A stretch of 54,298 nt of DNA from Bacillota bacterium (GTDB lineage: Bacteria; Bacillota; UBA4882; UBA8346): contig JAEYGI010000023.1 of assembly GCA_023402395.1 (NCBI GenBank), positions 1-54,298 of the forward strand, given 5' to 3'. Position 1 is the stretch's first letter, and every line of letters begins with the position of its first letter. Positions 6,583-15,028 of the stretch are shown in pieces. The position numbers were made by a program, and so were the translations under genes. The notes beneath the pieces are model-generated. The model did not search any database. It saw nothing but the letters and a program-made list of their open reading frames with translations, and was not told the DNA's origin.

Positions 6583-7608
6583 TTATTGATTTCGCTCCTC
6601 GCGCAACTCGGTCACGAGCTTCCGGAGTTCCCGGACTTCCTTCATCAGCTCCGGCAGATGGCCGAGGGCGGCCTGGATCCGCATCTCCCTCGGATAAGGC
6701 CGGGCCGGAATGCCGGCCAGATAGGATTGGGCGGGAACATCGCCGTGAACCTTGGAATAGCCGGCCACCACCGTGTCGTCGCCGATCGAATTGTGCCCGA
6801 CCACCCCGACCTTGCCGGCCAGCGTCACCCGCTGGCCCACCTCGGTGCTGCCGGCCAGGCCCACCTGGCCGCAGAGGATGGCGCTCTCGCCGATCTTGCA
6901 ATTATGGCCGATCTGGACCAGATTGTCGATCTTGGCGCCCCGCTTGACAACGGTCTCATGGGAGGTGGCGCGATCGATGGCGGTCAGCGCGCCGATCTCC
7001 ACGTCATCCTCGATGACCACGATCCCTACCTGGGGAATTTTATAATGGTTGCCGTCGACCGTGGCATAGCCGAAGCCGTCGGCGCCGATGATCGACCCGG
7101 CCTGAATGATCACCCGGTTTCCGATGCGGCAGCCTTCCCGGATCACGACATTGGCGAAGATGACGGCATCCGCCCCGATGATGACGTTATCGTAGATCAC
7201 CGCTCCGGGATGGATTACGGTTCCCTTGCCAACGGTCACGTTCTTCCCGATATAAGCCAGCGCCCCGACCTCGCACTCCGGGCCGTTGAAACCGGGCCCG
7301 ACCACCGCCGCCGGATGGATCCCCGGGACGCAGGCCGCTTTCGGCGCGAAGTGGGTCAACAGTTGCGCGAAAGCGAGCCGGGGGTTGGTCACCCGCAGCG
7401 CCGGCTTGGCGCATTCGGTAACGCTCTCGGCGACGATTACCGCCGCCGCCGGCCCCTTCACCGCCGCCGCCAGCGCCTTCTCATTGCCGCCCAGGGTAAT
7501 GTCGCCGGGTTGCAGGTTGTCCACTCCCGACGCCCGGGTGATCACGACGCTCCCGTCGCCCAATACCCGGCCGCCGACGAGTTCCGCCAATTCCGCTAAT
7601 GATGGCAT
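6583..7608 (-). CDS. lpxD: UDP-3-O-acylglucosamine N-acyltransferase
   Basis: LpxD adds the second 3-hydroxyacyl chain, from acyl-ACP, to UDP-3-O-acyl-glucosamine in lipid A synthesis. The 341-residue protein has the LpxD layout: an N-terminal uridine-binding domain (residues 1-100), a left-handed beta-helix of hexapeptide repeats (about 100-290) and a C-terminal helical tail. The GADGFGYA block (175-182) and the catalytic histidine in QIGHNCKIG (H235) are present. Start ATG 7608. No lpxA or lpxC is seen here, so a role in another acylated sugar cannot be excluded, but the family fit is good and hints at a diderm envelope. Confidence 0.88.
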   Translation of the reverse strand: MPSLAELAELVGGRVLGDGSVVITRASGVDNLQPGDITLGGNEKALAAAVKGPAAAVIVAESVTECAKPALRVTNPRLAFAQLLTHFAPKAACVPGIHPAAVVGPGFNGPECEVGALAYIGKNVTVGKGTVIHPGAVIYDNVIIGADAVIFANVVIREGCRIGNRVIIQAGSIIGADGFGYATVDGNHYKIPQVGIVVIEDDVEIGALTAIDRATSHETVVKRGAKIDNLVQIGHNCKIGESAILCGQVGLAGSTEVGQRVTLAGKVGVVGHNSIGDDTVVAGYSKVHGDVPAQSYLAGIPARPYPREMRIQAALGHLPELMKEVRELRKLVTELREERNQ

Positions 7609-7652
7609 CTGACCTTTCCCCTTTATCTGAATTGAATTAACTGTCTATAGTC

Positions 7653-7798
7653 TATATAAGTTGAATTAAATTTCTGATATACATCTATACATCATGTCCT
7701 TAATACCGGCCATGATGGAGAATTAATGAATTTGATTCATTTGCATTCGGCGTTAAGAATGCAAATTTTATATTAGAAATTTACTTCATCCTATATAC
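7653..7798. repeat. composite palindromic element X/Y, copy 1
   Basis: AT-rich intergenic element between dapL and the lpxD-like gene, alike in sequence to 10299-10479. Shared words include GTTGAATTAAAT, CATCATGTCC, GATTCATTTGCATTCGGC and TACTTCATCCTATATA. It holds a perfect 10-bp hairpin (ATTTGCATTC 7739-7748, GAATGCAAAT 7757-7766). Part of the left palindrome seen in copy 2 is missing here. No open frame. Confidence 0.65.
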
Positions 7799-7820
7799 CT
7801 CGGATTGTAGACGAAATCGC

Positions 7821-7846
7821 CCGAAAAATCAATCCGGATTTTTCGG
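7821..7846 (-). terminator. possible dapL terminator
   Basis: Perfect 10-bp stem (CCGAAAAATC 7821-7830, GATTTTTCGG 7837-7846) with a six-base loop, 27 bases past the dapL stop; the T-run forms part of the descending arm. Confidence 0.6.
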
Positions 7847-7872
7847 TCAACTCCACCAAACCGGCCAAATCG

Positions 7873-9102
7873 CTAGAAAACCAACTCCAGCCGGGAGATC
7901 CTTTCTTTCAGTTCGGCCACGGTCCGGCGTTCCGCTTCCGGCCCGTCCGCCTCGAACGTCACCGAGATGCGAAGGTAAGAGCCGGCATCGTCCCAGGGCA
8001 CGGTGGAGATCAGGGCTTCCTTGATCAAATACTCCGAAACCGCCTCGGCGTTCTCAAAAATAATTCCCGACCGGGTCCCCTTGGGCGCTAGGACATAGCA
8101 GTAAAAGGAACCTTGCGGCTTACGGGCGTCGAATCCCAGCTCCCGCAAGGCCGGAACCAGCAGGTCGAACCGGCGCGAATACCGCTCGCGGTTCGGCTCG
8201 GTCAATTCCGGATGTTGCAGCGCGTAAATCCCGGCCTTTTGGATCGCCCGGAACTGTCCGGAATCGGTGTTATCCTTGACCGTCCCGTAGGCCTTGATGA
8301 TTTTGGGGTGGCCGGCCACGAACGCCAAGCGCCAGCCGGTCATGTTGAACGCTTTGGAGAGCGAATGCACTTCCACCCCGACGTCTAACGCGCCGTCGAC
8401 CGACAAAAAACTCAGCGGCTGGTATCCGTCAAACGTCAAAGCGCCGTACGCGGCGTCCATAATCACGAAAATGTTGTTGCGCACGGCGAACTCCACGACC
8501 TTTTGAAAGAACTCCCTGGTGGCTACTTGGCCGGTGGGATTGTTAGGGTAGTTGAGATAAAGCAGTTTCGCCCTGGACAGCACTTCGGAAGGAATCCGCG
8601 AAAAATCGGGGTAGAACTGATTTTCCTTTAATAGGGGCAAGCGATGGACGCTTCCTTGGAGATATTGAGTATAAGTGCCAGTCACCGGATATCCGGGAGT
8701 CGTGGTCAGAGCGATCTCGCCGGGGTTGATCAGGCAGAGCGGCAGCATGGCCAGGATCGGTTTGGACCCGATACCGTGAATGATATTGTCGGCCGAGAGG
8801 TTGCCGACCCCGTACACCCACTTCAAATACTGGGCCGCAGCGTCCTGAAATTCGTGGATTCCATTATCCGAGTACCAACGGTTCTCCGGTTTGCCGGCCT
8901 CCCGGCCTAACACTTCAACAATAGCCGGATCCGCCGGTTGGTCCGGCTCGCCGACTCCCAGGTCGATCAGGGACAGGCCGGGATGCTTGGCCCTAGCCTC
9001 CTCTTTGGCCTGTTTGATCCGGACGAACTTATAGACGGTGGTCTCCTTGCCGAAGCCAGTCCCGCCCAGCCGATCGGCGATTTTATCGGTGATAAAGTCC
9101 AT
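7873..9102 (-). CDS. dapL: LL-diaminopimelate aminotransferase
   Basis: Converts tetrahydrodipicolinate directly to LL-diaminopimelate with glutamate, a one-step route to lysine and cell wall diaminopimelate. The 409-residue fold-type I PLP enzyme has the DapL-typical start (RLGGTGFGKETTVYKFVRIK), DLGVGEPDQPAD, NRWYSDNGIHEFQDAAA, NYPNNPTG (184-191) and the PLP lysine in SLSKAFNMTGWR (K250). ATG 9102 has GGGAGG upstream. Single gene; DapL occurs in Clostridia, Bacteroidetes, Chlamydiae and others, so it is only a weak taxonomic marker. Confidence 0.95.
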   Translation of the reverse strand: MDFITDKIADRLGGTGFGKETTVYKFVRIKQAKEEARAKHPGLSLIDLGVGEPDQPADPAIVEVLGREAGKPENRWYSDNGIHEFQDAAAQYLKWVYGVGNLSADNIIHGIGSKPILAMLPLCLINPGEIALTTTPGYPVTGTYTQYLQGSVHRLPLLKENQFYPDFSRIPSEVLSRAKLLYLNYPNNPTGQVATREFFQKVVEFAVRNNIFVIMDAAYGALTFDGYQPLSFLSVDGALDVGVEVHSLSKAFNMTGWRLAFVAGHPKIIKAYGTVKDNTDSGQFRAIQKAGIYALQHPELTEPNRERYSRRFDLLVPALRELGFDARKPQGSFYCYVLAPKGTRSGIIFENAEAVSEYLIKEALISTVPWDDAGSYLRISVTFEADGPEAERRTVAELKERISRLELVF

Positions 9103-9485
9103 AACAGCCTCCCTCGATTGGCAGCGGCGGCCGCGGCCGCCCTTGTTGTTGCTATTATCATAATTCGTTTATTAATACATTCGCTCATTTCCCAGCCGCC
9201 TCCTTCCAGTTTTCCTGATTAATTATCCGATGCTTTACCGAGGCGCGCCCAACTAGCCCTACCTGTAAATAAAACCGTGGCAGGCTTGACCATACCCTTT
9301 GGCGTTTTCGATAGGTAAATATACGTAAAATGAACTCAATCCAAAGCCCCGTCCAGCGTTTCATGCCGGAGGAGTAACGCGGCGGGCTGCGGCGCTTCAT
9401 ATATTGATGGGGATGCAAACAAGTTCCGGCTATAAATCCCGCTGCTAGTCTTTGCCGCATGGCATTAAAAAAAGGATGATTACGG
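9103..9485. other. divergent intergenic region
   Basis: About 380 bases between dapL (minus) and the methyltransferase (plus). It includes a GC palindrome (GCGGCCGCGGCCGC near 9126-9139) upstream of dapL and otherwise AT-rich sequence where promoters of both genes must lie; I could not fix a convincing -35/-10 pair. Confidence 0.4.
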
Positions 9486-10295
9486 ATGAATCATGTGAAT
9501 CTCTCCGCCTATAACGGGGTTGAGAATCTGGATACTTTCAGCGATGAGAGCTTCCGGGCCTACTGTCTGGCCAAACTGGCCGCCTGCGATGATTACGTTC
9601 GTTTTATCCGTCAAAATTGCCTCGGTTCAACCTGGGAAGGCAAAGTCGCCGAAATTGGCTCGGGAAACGGCAAATTGCTTTACCGGCTGGAGCAGGAAGG
9701 GTTGTTGCGGCAGGGTGTCGGCTATGAGGTCAGCCCGTCCCGCCACGCCTTTGCCGAAAAGTTCAAAAACTTCGTCCACAGCACGCGGGTGACCAACCGC
9801 AATCAAAACGTGCTTGATGCGCCTTATTTGAAGGAGTTTGATCTGATCATCGGGGTCGATTTGGTGCTGCAGCTCATCACGCCGCTGTATCCCAACGCCC
9901 AGACCGAGATCCTGGACTGGATCCACCGTTCCTTAAAAACCGGCGGCCGGCTGCTTCTGCAATTAATGGACCTTTCTCATATTTTAAAATTGATTGGCCT
10001 GACCGACGACGGAATCTATCACTGGTGGGAGCGGTTTCCAGACTACGATCCGTGGGAGTTCGCGCTGGCTCAGTTCGCTTTGGACGGCCAAGGGGACCTG
10101 ATCTGGGATAAGCTGTTTTTGAAGCGCGGCTCCACCGAACGTTCTCATTTCACCAATATCCTGCGCCATTATTCCCCCGAGGCCATGGCGCGACTGCTGG
10201 CCGACTCCGGTTTCTCGGCCCGGGTCTTTTTCGGGGAAAGCGGCGTTCATTTGGAGCAGGGCGAATATCTCGTACTGGCGAAAAAAATTCTTTAA
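9486..10295 (+). CDS. class I SAM-dependent methyltransferase
   Basis: A 269-residue Rossmann methyltransferase. Motif I is VAEIGSGNGKL (about 54-64), followed by an acidic GYEVSPSRHAFAEKF strand end, FDLIIGVDLVLQLITP, and LKTGGRLLLQLMD. The C-terminal ~100 residues (from GLTDDGIYHWWERF to HYSPEAMARLLADSGF) are those of small-molecule methyltransferases with a HxxS-type tail. Start ATG 9486 with GGATGAT upstream. It opens the glycan island, so a sugar or lipid-linked glycan is the likely substrate (inference). The stop is followed within four bases by palindromic element copy 2. Confidence 0.8.
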   Translation: MNHVNLSAYNGVENLDTFSDESFRAYCLAKLAACDDYVRFIRQNCLGSTWEGKVAEIGSGNGKLLYRLEQEGLLRQGVGYEVSPSRHAFAEKFKNFVHSTRVTNRNQNVLDAPYLKEFDLIIGVDLVLQLITPLYPNAQTEILDWIHRSLKTGGRLLLQLMDLSHILKLIGLTDDGIYHWWERFPDYDPWEFALAQFALDGQGDLIWDKLFLKRGSTERSHFTNILRHYSPEAMARLLADSGFSARVFFGESGVHLEQGEYLVLAKKIL

Positions 10296-10298
10296 ACT

Positions 10299-10479
10299 AT
10301 ATATGTTGAATTAAATCTTCAGTATGCATCATGTCCCGTAAACCTTCCATGATGAAATTATAAGGAATTTAATTCAACTTATTACTGCTGTAATAGGATG
10401 AAATAAATTCCGATTTGATTCATTTGCATTCGGCTTTAAGAAAGCAAATCCAGTCAAGATATTTATTTCATCCTATATA
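10299..10479. repeat. composite palindromic element X/Y, copy 2
   Basis: Two palindromes side by side. Left: GTTGAATTAAAT (10305-10316) pairs with ATTTAATTCAAC (10367-10378), with inner CATCATG/CATGATG. Right: TAGGATGAAATAAAT (10394-10408) pairs with ATTTATTTCATCCTA (10461-10475). It shares long stretches with 7653-7798. The left arm word AAGTTGAATTAAAT also appears alone at about 21880-21893 after fcl. The remaining ~80 bases to the next gene hold nothing I recognise. Confidence 0.7.
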
Positions 10480-10559
10480 GTGCCGCTGATTCCAATTTCA
10501 TTGCTGCCCGAAATTCCCGGAACTAGCCGTTCAATGCCGGATCGATCGAAACCGATTTG

Positions 10560-11183
10560 CTACGCGGGAGCCACGATTTGAATATTTACCGAAAAGGAAA
10601 GCGCCAGGCTGTATCCGATCAACGCCAGGGTGCTTGGATTAACTTCCATGGACACCGTCTGATTGGTGATAGTGAGGCCGCCTTGCGCCGTCGCGTTCGG
10701 AGGAAAAGTGCCCGGTACGGTGATGATGAAAACGAATGGGATAACCTGCTCTTGGCTATACGGCAAGGAGTCGATTCCGGTATATTCGGAAGATACCACC
10801 ACGTCGCCGGCCACCTGGACAATGGCTGATGAAAAACCGATAATCGTGAAGCGGACATTGGCTAATCTTACGCCGAGCGTGTTGATGGTGATTCCCGGGA
10901 CCGACAGGCTTATATTTAATGGCAGATTCTCCTGAGAGGTTGTTGAACTTAATAATACGGGACGGGTTTCCGGGGTGACCGCTGAGCCCGGCAACGCCGC
11001 AGCTGACGCAACGCATCGTACCTGCAAATCTTCCAGTACGCCACGGACGATCTGTGGATTAAAACGCCGGACGGCGGAGTTAAACCGGGACACCCCCGGC
11101 AGGCGGCATCTGAGTGAATCGATAGCCACGGGCGGGTTCAGACTGTCCAGTCTGCTCCCGCCTGGACAAAATTCGCTACTCAT
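10560..11183 (-). CDS. beta-rich protein, possibly spore-coat/SPOCS-like
   Basis: A 207-residue protein with a strong AGAGGTGA site before ATG 11183. It has no signal peptide. Residues 1-50 are basic and cysteine-containing (FCPGG, LRCRLPG); residues 50-207 are rich in V/I/T/S with regularly spaced beta strands and few charges. The section VVVSSEYTGIDSLPYSQEQV and IPFVFIITVPGTFPP recalls SPOCS/DUF3794 domains of spore coat proteins (short similarity, from memory). It is the last gene of the glycosyltransferase operon starting at 17080; its ribosome binding site overlaps the previous stop. It could be a structural surface protein, perhaps a glycan acceptor. I do not assign a function. Confidence 0.55.
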   Translation of the reverse strand: MSSEFCPGGSRLDSLNPPVAIDSLRCRLPGVSRFNSAVRRFNPQIVRGVLEDLQVRCVASAAALPGSAVTPETRPVLLSSTTSQENLPLNISLSVPGITINTLGVRLANVRFTIIGFSSAIVQVAGDVVVSSEYTGIDSLPYSQEQVIPFVFIITVPGTFPPNATAQGGLTITNQTVSMEVNPSTLALIGYSLALSFSVNIQIVAPA

Positions 11184-11189
11184 GGTTGG

Positions 11190-12236
11190 TCACCTCTTTA
11201 GAATGGTATTGATCAGCTCGGTCCAGCGGCGGGCGGTCAAGTCCGGATGATTCCTGGCCAATAGCTGCCCTCTTGCCGCCTCGATCATCTCGCTGCGCTG
11301 GGAGGGGGAAAGGGCCAGCGCCTCCATGATCGTCCGATACCATGCGCCGGTTCCGGTACCGCAAAGCCAGCCGTTGACGCCAGGCCGGATCGCGTCGCGG
11401 TAAGGGGGGAGATCGGCATAGATTCCGATGATCCCGGCGGAAGACAGATCGCGAAATTTGCTGTCGCTTTTTGCTTCGTTAAAGGGATGAGGGCGCAGCG
11501 GGGCCAGCCCCAGCGTCCATCCGGCATCGGACAGCCTTTTCAGAAAGACTTCATAATCGGGGATGGCGGGCCGGACTTGAACCGGCGCTAATTGTTCCAG
11601 AGCAGCGGGAGGACAGCCGATGAATTCAAACTCCACCTTCCCGGCCAATTCTTGCCTGACTTTCCGTAGCGCCGGAAGGATCCCGTTGATATCGCTCCGG
11701 TGATGTTTGGTTCCGAAGTACCCGATCCGGTATGGCGGAGCCGGTTTCCCGGGCGGCAGCGGTTGCGGCTGGAACCCGTATTCCTGGTAAATTGACGAAT
11801 AACCCCTTTTTTCTAAACGCCGGGCCAATTCAGGGGATCCGGCTTTCACCAGATCCGATTCGTCCAGAAACCGCCGGATCATTTGGGACAGGCCGCTTTG
11901 CTCGTAATGGCGGCCCCAGGACTCATCCTGCGGCGGCTCCAGCAAATCGTCGTCCAACTCATAAACGATTTTGACGCCACGGCGCCGGGCCACCCGGGCC
12001 AACGACAAGGTGGACGCTTGATAACACCGGCCAAGCACCAACAGATCAATGGTTATCAAATCCGATCGCTGCAATTGGACTTCGAGGACGAATCGCCAAC
12101 TCAACTCATTCCCGGGCAAAGCGCGAAACGGGATATCATACGCCATCCGGACCAGCGCTCCGGCTTCCGGCGCGACGATCAGGACCGATGGAATATTCTT
12201 TGACTGCTCGGTGCCGCCGCTGGATACCTCGGTCAT
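11190..12236 (-). CDS. glycosyltransferase, GT-B type
   Basis: About 348 residues. It has the pattern of GT4-like transferases: a nucleotide-binding N-terminal half with KIVYELDDDLLEPP and VKAGSPELARRL, then a C-terminal half with RIGYFGTKHHRSDINGILPAL, VEFEFIGCPP, LGLAPLRPHPFNEAKSDSKF and GIIGIYADLPPYRDAI, where EAKSDSKF is the donor-site region. ATG 12236 (GGGGGA six bases upstream) is chosen; an upstream ATG at 12287 (AGGGA) is possible. It is a paralogue of 39352-40359 at the other end of the island. Acceptor and donor are unknown. Confidence 0.8.
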   Translation of the reverse strand: MTEVSSGGTEQSKNIPSVLIVAPEAGALVRMAYDIPFRALPGNELSWRFVLEVQLQRSDLITIDLLVLGRCYQASTLSLARVARRRGVKIVYELDDDLLEPPQDESWGRHYEQSGLSQMIRRFLDESDLVKAGSPELARRLEKRGYSSIYQEYGFQPQPLPPGKPAPPYRIGYFGTKHHRSDINGILPALRKVRQELAGKVEFEFIGCPPAALEQLAPVQVRPAIPDYEVFLKRLSDAGWTLGLAPLRPHPFNEAKSDSKFRDLSSAGIIGIYADLPPYRDAIRPGVNGWLCGTGTGAWYRTIMEALALSPSQRSEMIEAARGQLLARNHPDLTARRWTELINTILKR

Positions 12237-12383
12237 TAACAATCCCCCATGGGCATTTATAGTCAATCTATGGTATTCATAAATCATAATACTGTCCCTG
12301 AGACAAGAGCATGAAAAACAGGGATCGTCACTGAAGTGCCTGAACCCTGTTGGACAATGATTTGGTGATGCAGCGCCGGGTTT

Positions 12384-13115
12384 TTATCGGCTATCCTCTT
12401 TATGGTTTCCCAAAAGAACCACCCATTTTTGCGGAATCTCCCCGCAACTGCTGTGGGTCCAGCCCTTGGTGATCAATTTAAATTCACTGATTATATCATA
12501 CTTTGAACAGCTTTGCTCATCGAACGTAAACACATGGCCGGCCCCGCCCTCATGATCATATCCATCAGTGCAGGGCTGTTTATAGGGTACGATAATCAGA
12601 CAGTATTTGGCGCTGGCGAGCATTTTATCAATTACCGGATAAGGATTCTTGAAATGTTCCAAGGTATTTGCCGAAACGATCAGATCAAACCCGCCCAAAT
12701 CGCGAAACCCGTTTTCCCGGCTTAACGCATCATAACACCGGTATTCGATTTTGGGATGTTGATAATTGGTTTTCGCGAACCGGATTGCGGCCTCCGCAAT
12801 GTCGATCCCTACCGCTCTCGTAACCGAGGGATACTTCGTTACGATCAACTGAAGGAATTCCCCCGTGCCGCAGCCGAATTCCAATAAACTGTCCACCTGT
12901 TGGAACAGGCCATGAAAAACCGGATTCTCGGCCGGCCCGATATGGCTCAAAAAATCTTTGGCGATACAACCGTTTTGCTCCGAATGCTGGATGAAGCGGG
13001 TCGTGTATTGATGCTCCCAATAAGGTTTGGCGGGATTGTGAATCGCATCCCCCGCACCGGAGGTTTGCGAATCAAGCGACCGCCGCTCCGGTTGATGATC
13101 AAGTTTCTCGGACAT
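12384..13115 (-). CDS. class I SAM-dependent methyltransferase
   Basis: 243 residues with a Methyltransf_11/12-like core: VDSLLEFGCGTGEFLQL is motif I (about residues 74-90), AVGIDIAEAAIRFAK is the acidic loop, FDLIVSANTLEHFKNP is motif II and AKYCLIIVPYKQP follows. The first ~50 residues are polar and possibly disordered, then PAKPYWEHQYTTRFIQHSE. It has a GAGAGGT site before ATG 13115. It lies mid-operon among glycosyltransferases, so O-methylation of a glycan is a reasonable guess. Confidence 0.8.
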   Translation of the reverse strand: MSEKLDHQPERRSLDSQTSGAGDAIHNPAKPYWEHQYTTRFIQHSEQNGCIAKDFLSHIGPAENPVFHGLFQQVDSLLEFGCGTGEFLQLIVTKYPSVTRAVGIDIAEAAIRFAKTNYQHPKIEYRCYDALSRENGFRDLGGFDLIVSANTLEHFKNPYPVIDKMLASAKYCLIIVPYKQPCTDGYDHEGGAGHVFTFDEQSCSKYDIISEFKLITKGWTHSSCGEIPQKWVVLLGNHKEDSR

Positions 13116-13168
13116 GATACCGACCTCTCTTTTGCAAATCTGAACGGTACTTCTTCACTTTAGCAGGT

Positions 13169-14053
13169 TCAGCTGTTTTTAAGCTGTTCAATGAAACGAT
13201 CAATTTCCGGATCAATGGGTTGACCATTCAAGCTTCGGGACGATCCGGCCTTGACCGAGCCCGCAATCAGCTCCCGAATGAATGGCTCCGACAATCCTTC
13301 CCGCAGCATCCTCTCCCGCAGTTGCAGAAACGCGGGGCCGAATGTCTCGTTCACCTCTTCTTTTCCTCCAAAGACCATGTGAAAAACCAGGTCGTCAATG
13401 ACCATGCCGTAAACTCCCATTTTATTGGTTTTCCCGATGTAGCTGGTGATCTTCAGTGATAATTTGTCGCCCAGCTGCTTTTGATCGGCGTACCACTGGG
13501 CGATCACTCCAACGTCGGCATAATCGGTTCCCCAGCTAGTATCTTGCGGTTGAAAACCAACCGCGTTCCGTTTGCCCGGCCGCATGAAGCCTACTGTTTC
13601 CGATAATTGGCGGGCCAACGCCGTTCGGGAGACACGGTAATAATTATTCAGATGGAAGAATTGCCCCTTTTGCTGATAACTTTTTTCCAACCCGGTATTG
13701 CTTCCCACAAAACCGATCTTATATCTTTCCAGCAATTGAACCGGAAGATAAAGCCAGTGGCGATGGATCGGAAACGCGTCGCAATCCAGCGTACAGCAGA
13801 AATCGAAGCGGCTGTGCTTGAGCCCCATATCAATTACGTACCCCAAGTCAACCGCGGCCGTTCGCAACAATTGGATATCGTCGTCCTTTCCGTATAAAGC
13901 GTGGACCTCCTCGAAGACCGCTTCCGGGCTTTGGTCCACGATAATAATTTCTTGCGGAATTTCGGGATGGCGGTACTTGCGAATCTGTTCCACGCCGAAT
14001 TTCAGGTAATTCAAAGTGTCAACGTGCCCAATCAGTATCGAACATCCATTCAA
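13169..14053 (-). CDS. glycosyltransferase, GT-A type
   Basis: 294 residues. The N-terminal strand (CSILIGHVDTLNYLKFGVEQI), EIIIVDQSP and the metal-binding motif FCCTLDCDAFPIHRHW (DCD about residues 88-90) fit a GT2-like GT-A fold; the C-terminal region is alpha-helical. No ATG fits the frame near the start; TTG at 14053 is the best candidate, as the overlapping ATG at 14049 runs out after a few codons. A 156-base gap carrying a palindromic element separates it from the upstream operon gene. Donor unknown. Confidence 0.7.
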   Translation of the reverse strand: MNGCSILIGHVDTLNYLKFGVEQIRKYRHPEIPQEIIIVDQSPEAVFEEVHALYGKDDDIQLLRTAAVDLGYVIDMGLKHSRFDFCCTLDCDAFPIHRHWLYLPVQLLERYKIGFVGSNTGLEKSYQQKGQFFHLNNYYRVSRTALARQLSETVGFMRPGKRNAVGFQPQDTSWGTDYADVGVIAQWYADQKQLGDKLSLKITSYIGKTNKMGVYGMVIDDLVFHMVFGGKEEVNETFGPAFLQLRERMLREGLSEPFIRELIAGSVKAGSSRSLNGQPIDPEIDRFIEQLKNS

Positions 14054-14130
14054 AATCTCTCAACCCCCGTCTATATATCGCATTCAGTTTCTTGGATAAA
14101 CGTTGATTAATGCGACATATTTTCCTTGAA

Positions 14131-14222
14131 TCATATGTTGAAAAAAGTGCAATAATTTCGCCGTTCACAGCCGGCTTTTCGGCTGTGAATGCTTTACCCA
14201 AAACTTTTTTCAACATATATAT
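14131..14222. repeat. palindromic element Z, copy 1
   Basis: Terminal arms ATATGTTGAAAAAAGT (14133-14148) and ACTTTTTTCAACATAT (14203-14218) are perfect 16-base complements. Inside is a second hairpin, TTCACAGCCG (14164-14173) with CGGCTGTGAA (14180-14189). The right arm overlaps the end of the glycosyltransferase gene at 14210 and supplies its stop codon. A related element lies at 40426-40516; both are preceded by ACATATTTTCC. Confidence 0.75.
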
Positions 14223-14992
14223 CCCGAATAAGGTTTTTCCCTGCATAATTCCAGGAATTTAATTAACGTGGCGGTCTTGTTGCGATGGTATTCCTCGCTT
14301 TTCCGATCCCAGTTGGAACCTCTTCCATAATGAAGAAAGGCGTTCTCCACGATACTGAATTTATAATCGTCGTCATAATCTTTTAAAATCGCTTCGGGCA
14401 GCAGTTGCAGATTGCTTTTCCCGGACCAAATCTGGCCGGTGCTTTTAATGTGGCGGATCCGTAATGACGGATTGTTCTTCAGCCAGTAGTACAAATCGCC
14501 TCCGACATCCACATGAAAGCCTTCGATTTTGTCACACATAAAGTTCATCGCGTCTTTATCGGGCAAGGCAGCCATATTGAAAAAAATGATATCATTGGTC
14601 AGATAGTAGACATGGCCCCTGCTCTGGGAAACGCCGGCCAGATCGTAACCGTCCAAGTAATCGTTTAGTGAGAAATCGCTGATCATGAACATGTCGGAAT
14701 CAAGAATCGCCGCGATACACTCGGTCTCGTATTTGAGATACTGATGGAACGACCATTGCACCGCGCTGGCGTGGGAGCAATTCACGGTTAAATGATTCCG
14801 TTCTTCCACATCAATACATTCCACTCCCACTCGGGCGCAGGTTTCCCTGATTTCCCGGTCATCGCTTTCGGTGGCGGCATTATTAAAAACCACATATTCA
14901 AAATCATCGGTTAAAAACCGGGTAAAACTCCGCAATTGCAATGGAATAAAATCCGGCCGGTTATGCGCGTGGGTATAGAGTTTGACTTTCAT
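14210..14992 (-). CDS. glycosyltransferase, GT-A type, with DSD motif
   Basis: 260 residues. N-terminal MKVKLYTHAHNRPDFIPLQL and FEYVVFNNAATESDDREI resemble family 2-type sugar transferases that act on oligosaccharides; CIAAILDSDMFMISDF contains the putative metal-binding DSD (98-100). The C-terminus contains NWDRKSEEYHRNKTATL. It is the close paralogue of the next gene (15029-15742), spaced 36 bases, which has lost this motif. The last residues and the stop codon lie in palindromic element Z, so the native C-terminus may have been replaced. ATG 14992 has AGGAGCGAG upstream. Confidence 0.75.
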   Translation of the reverse strand: MKVKLYTHAHNRPDFIPLQLRSFTRFLTDDFEYVVFNNAATESDDREIRETCARVGVECIDVEERNHLTVNCSHASAVQWSFHQYLKYETECIAAILDSDMFMISDFSLNDYLDGYDLAGVSQSRGHVYYLTNDIIFFNMAALPDKDAMNFMCDKIEGFHVDVGGDLYYWLKNNPSLRIRHIKSTGQIWSGKSNLQLLPEAILKDYDDDYKFSIVENAFLHYGRGSNWDRKSEEYHRNKTATLIKFLELCREKPYSGYIC

Positions 14993-15028
14993 CGATACTC
15001 GCTCCTTTTGAAAGTAGGGACGCTTATA

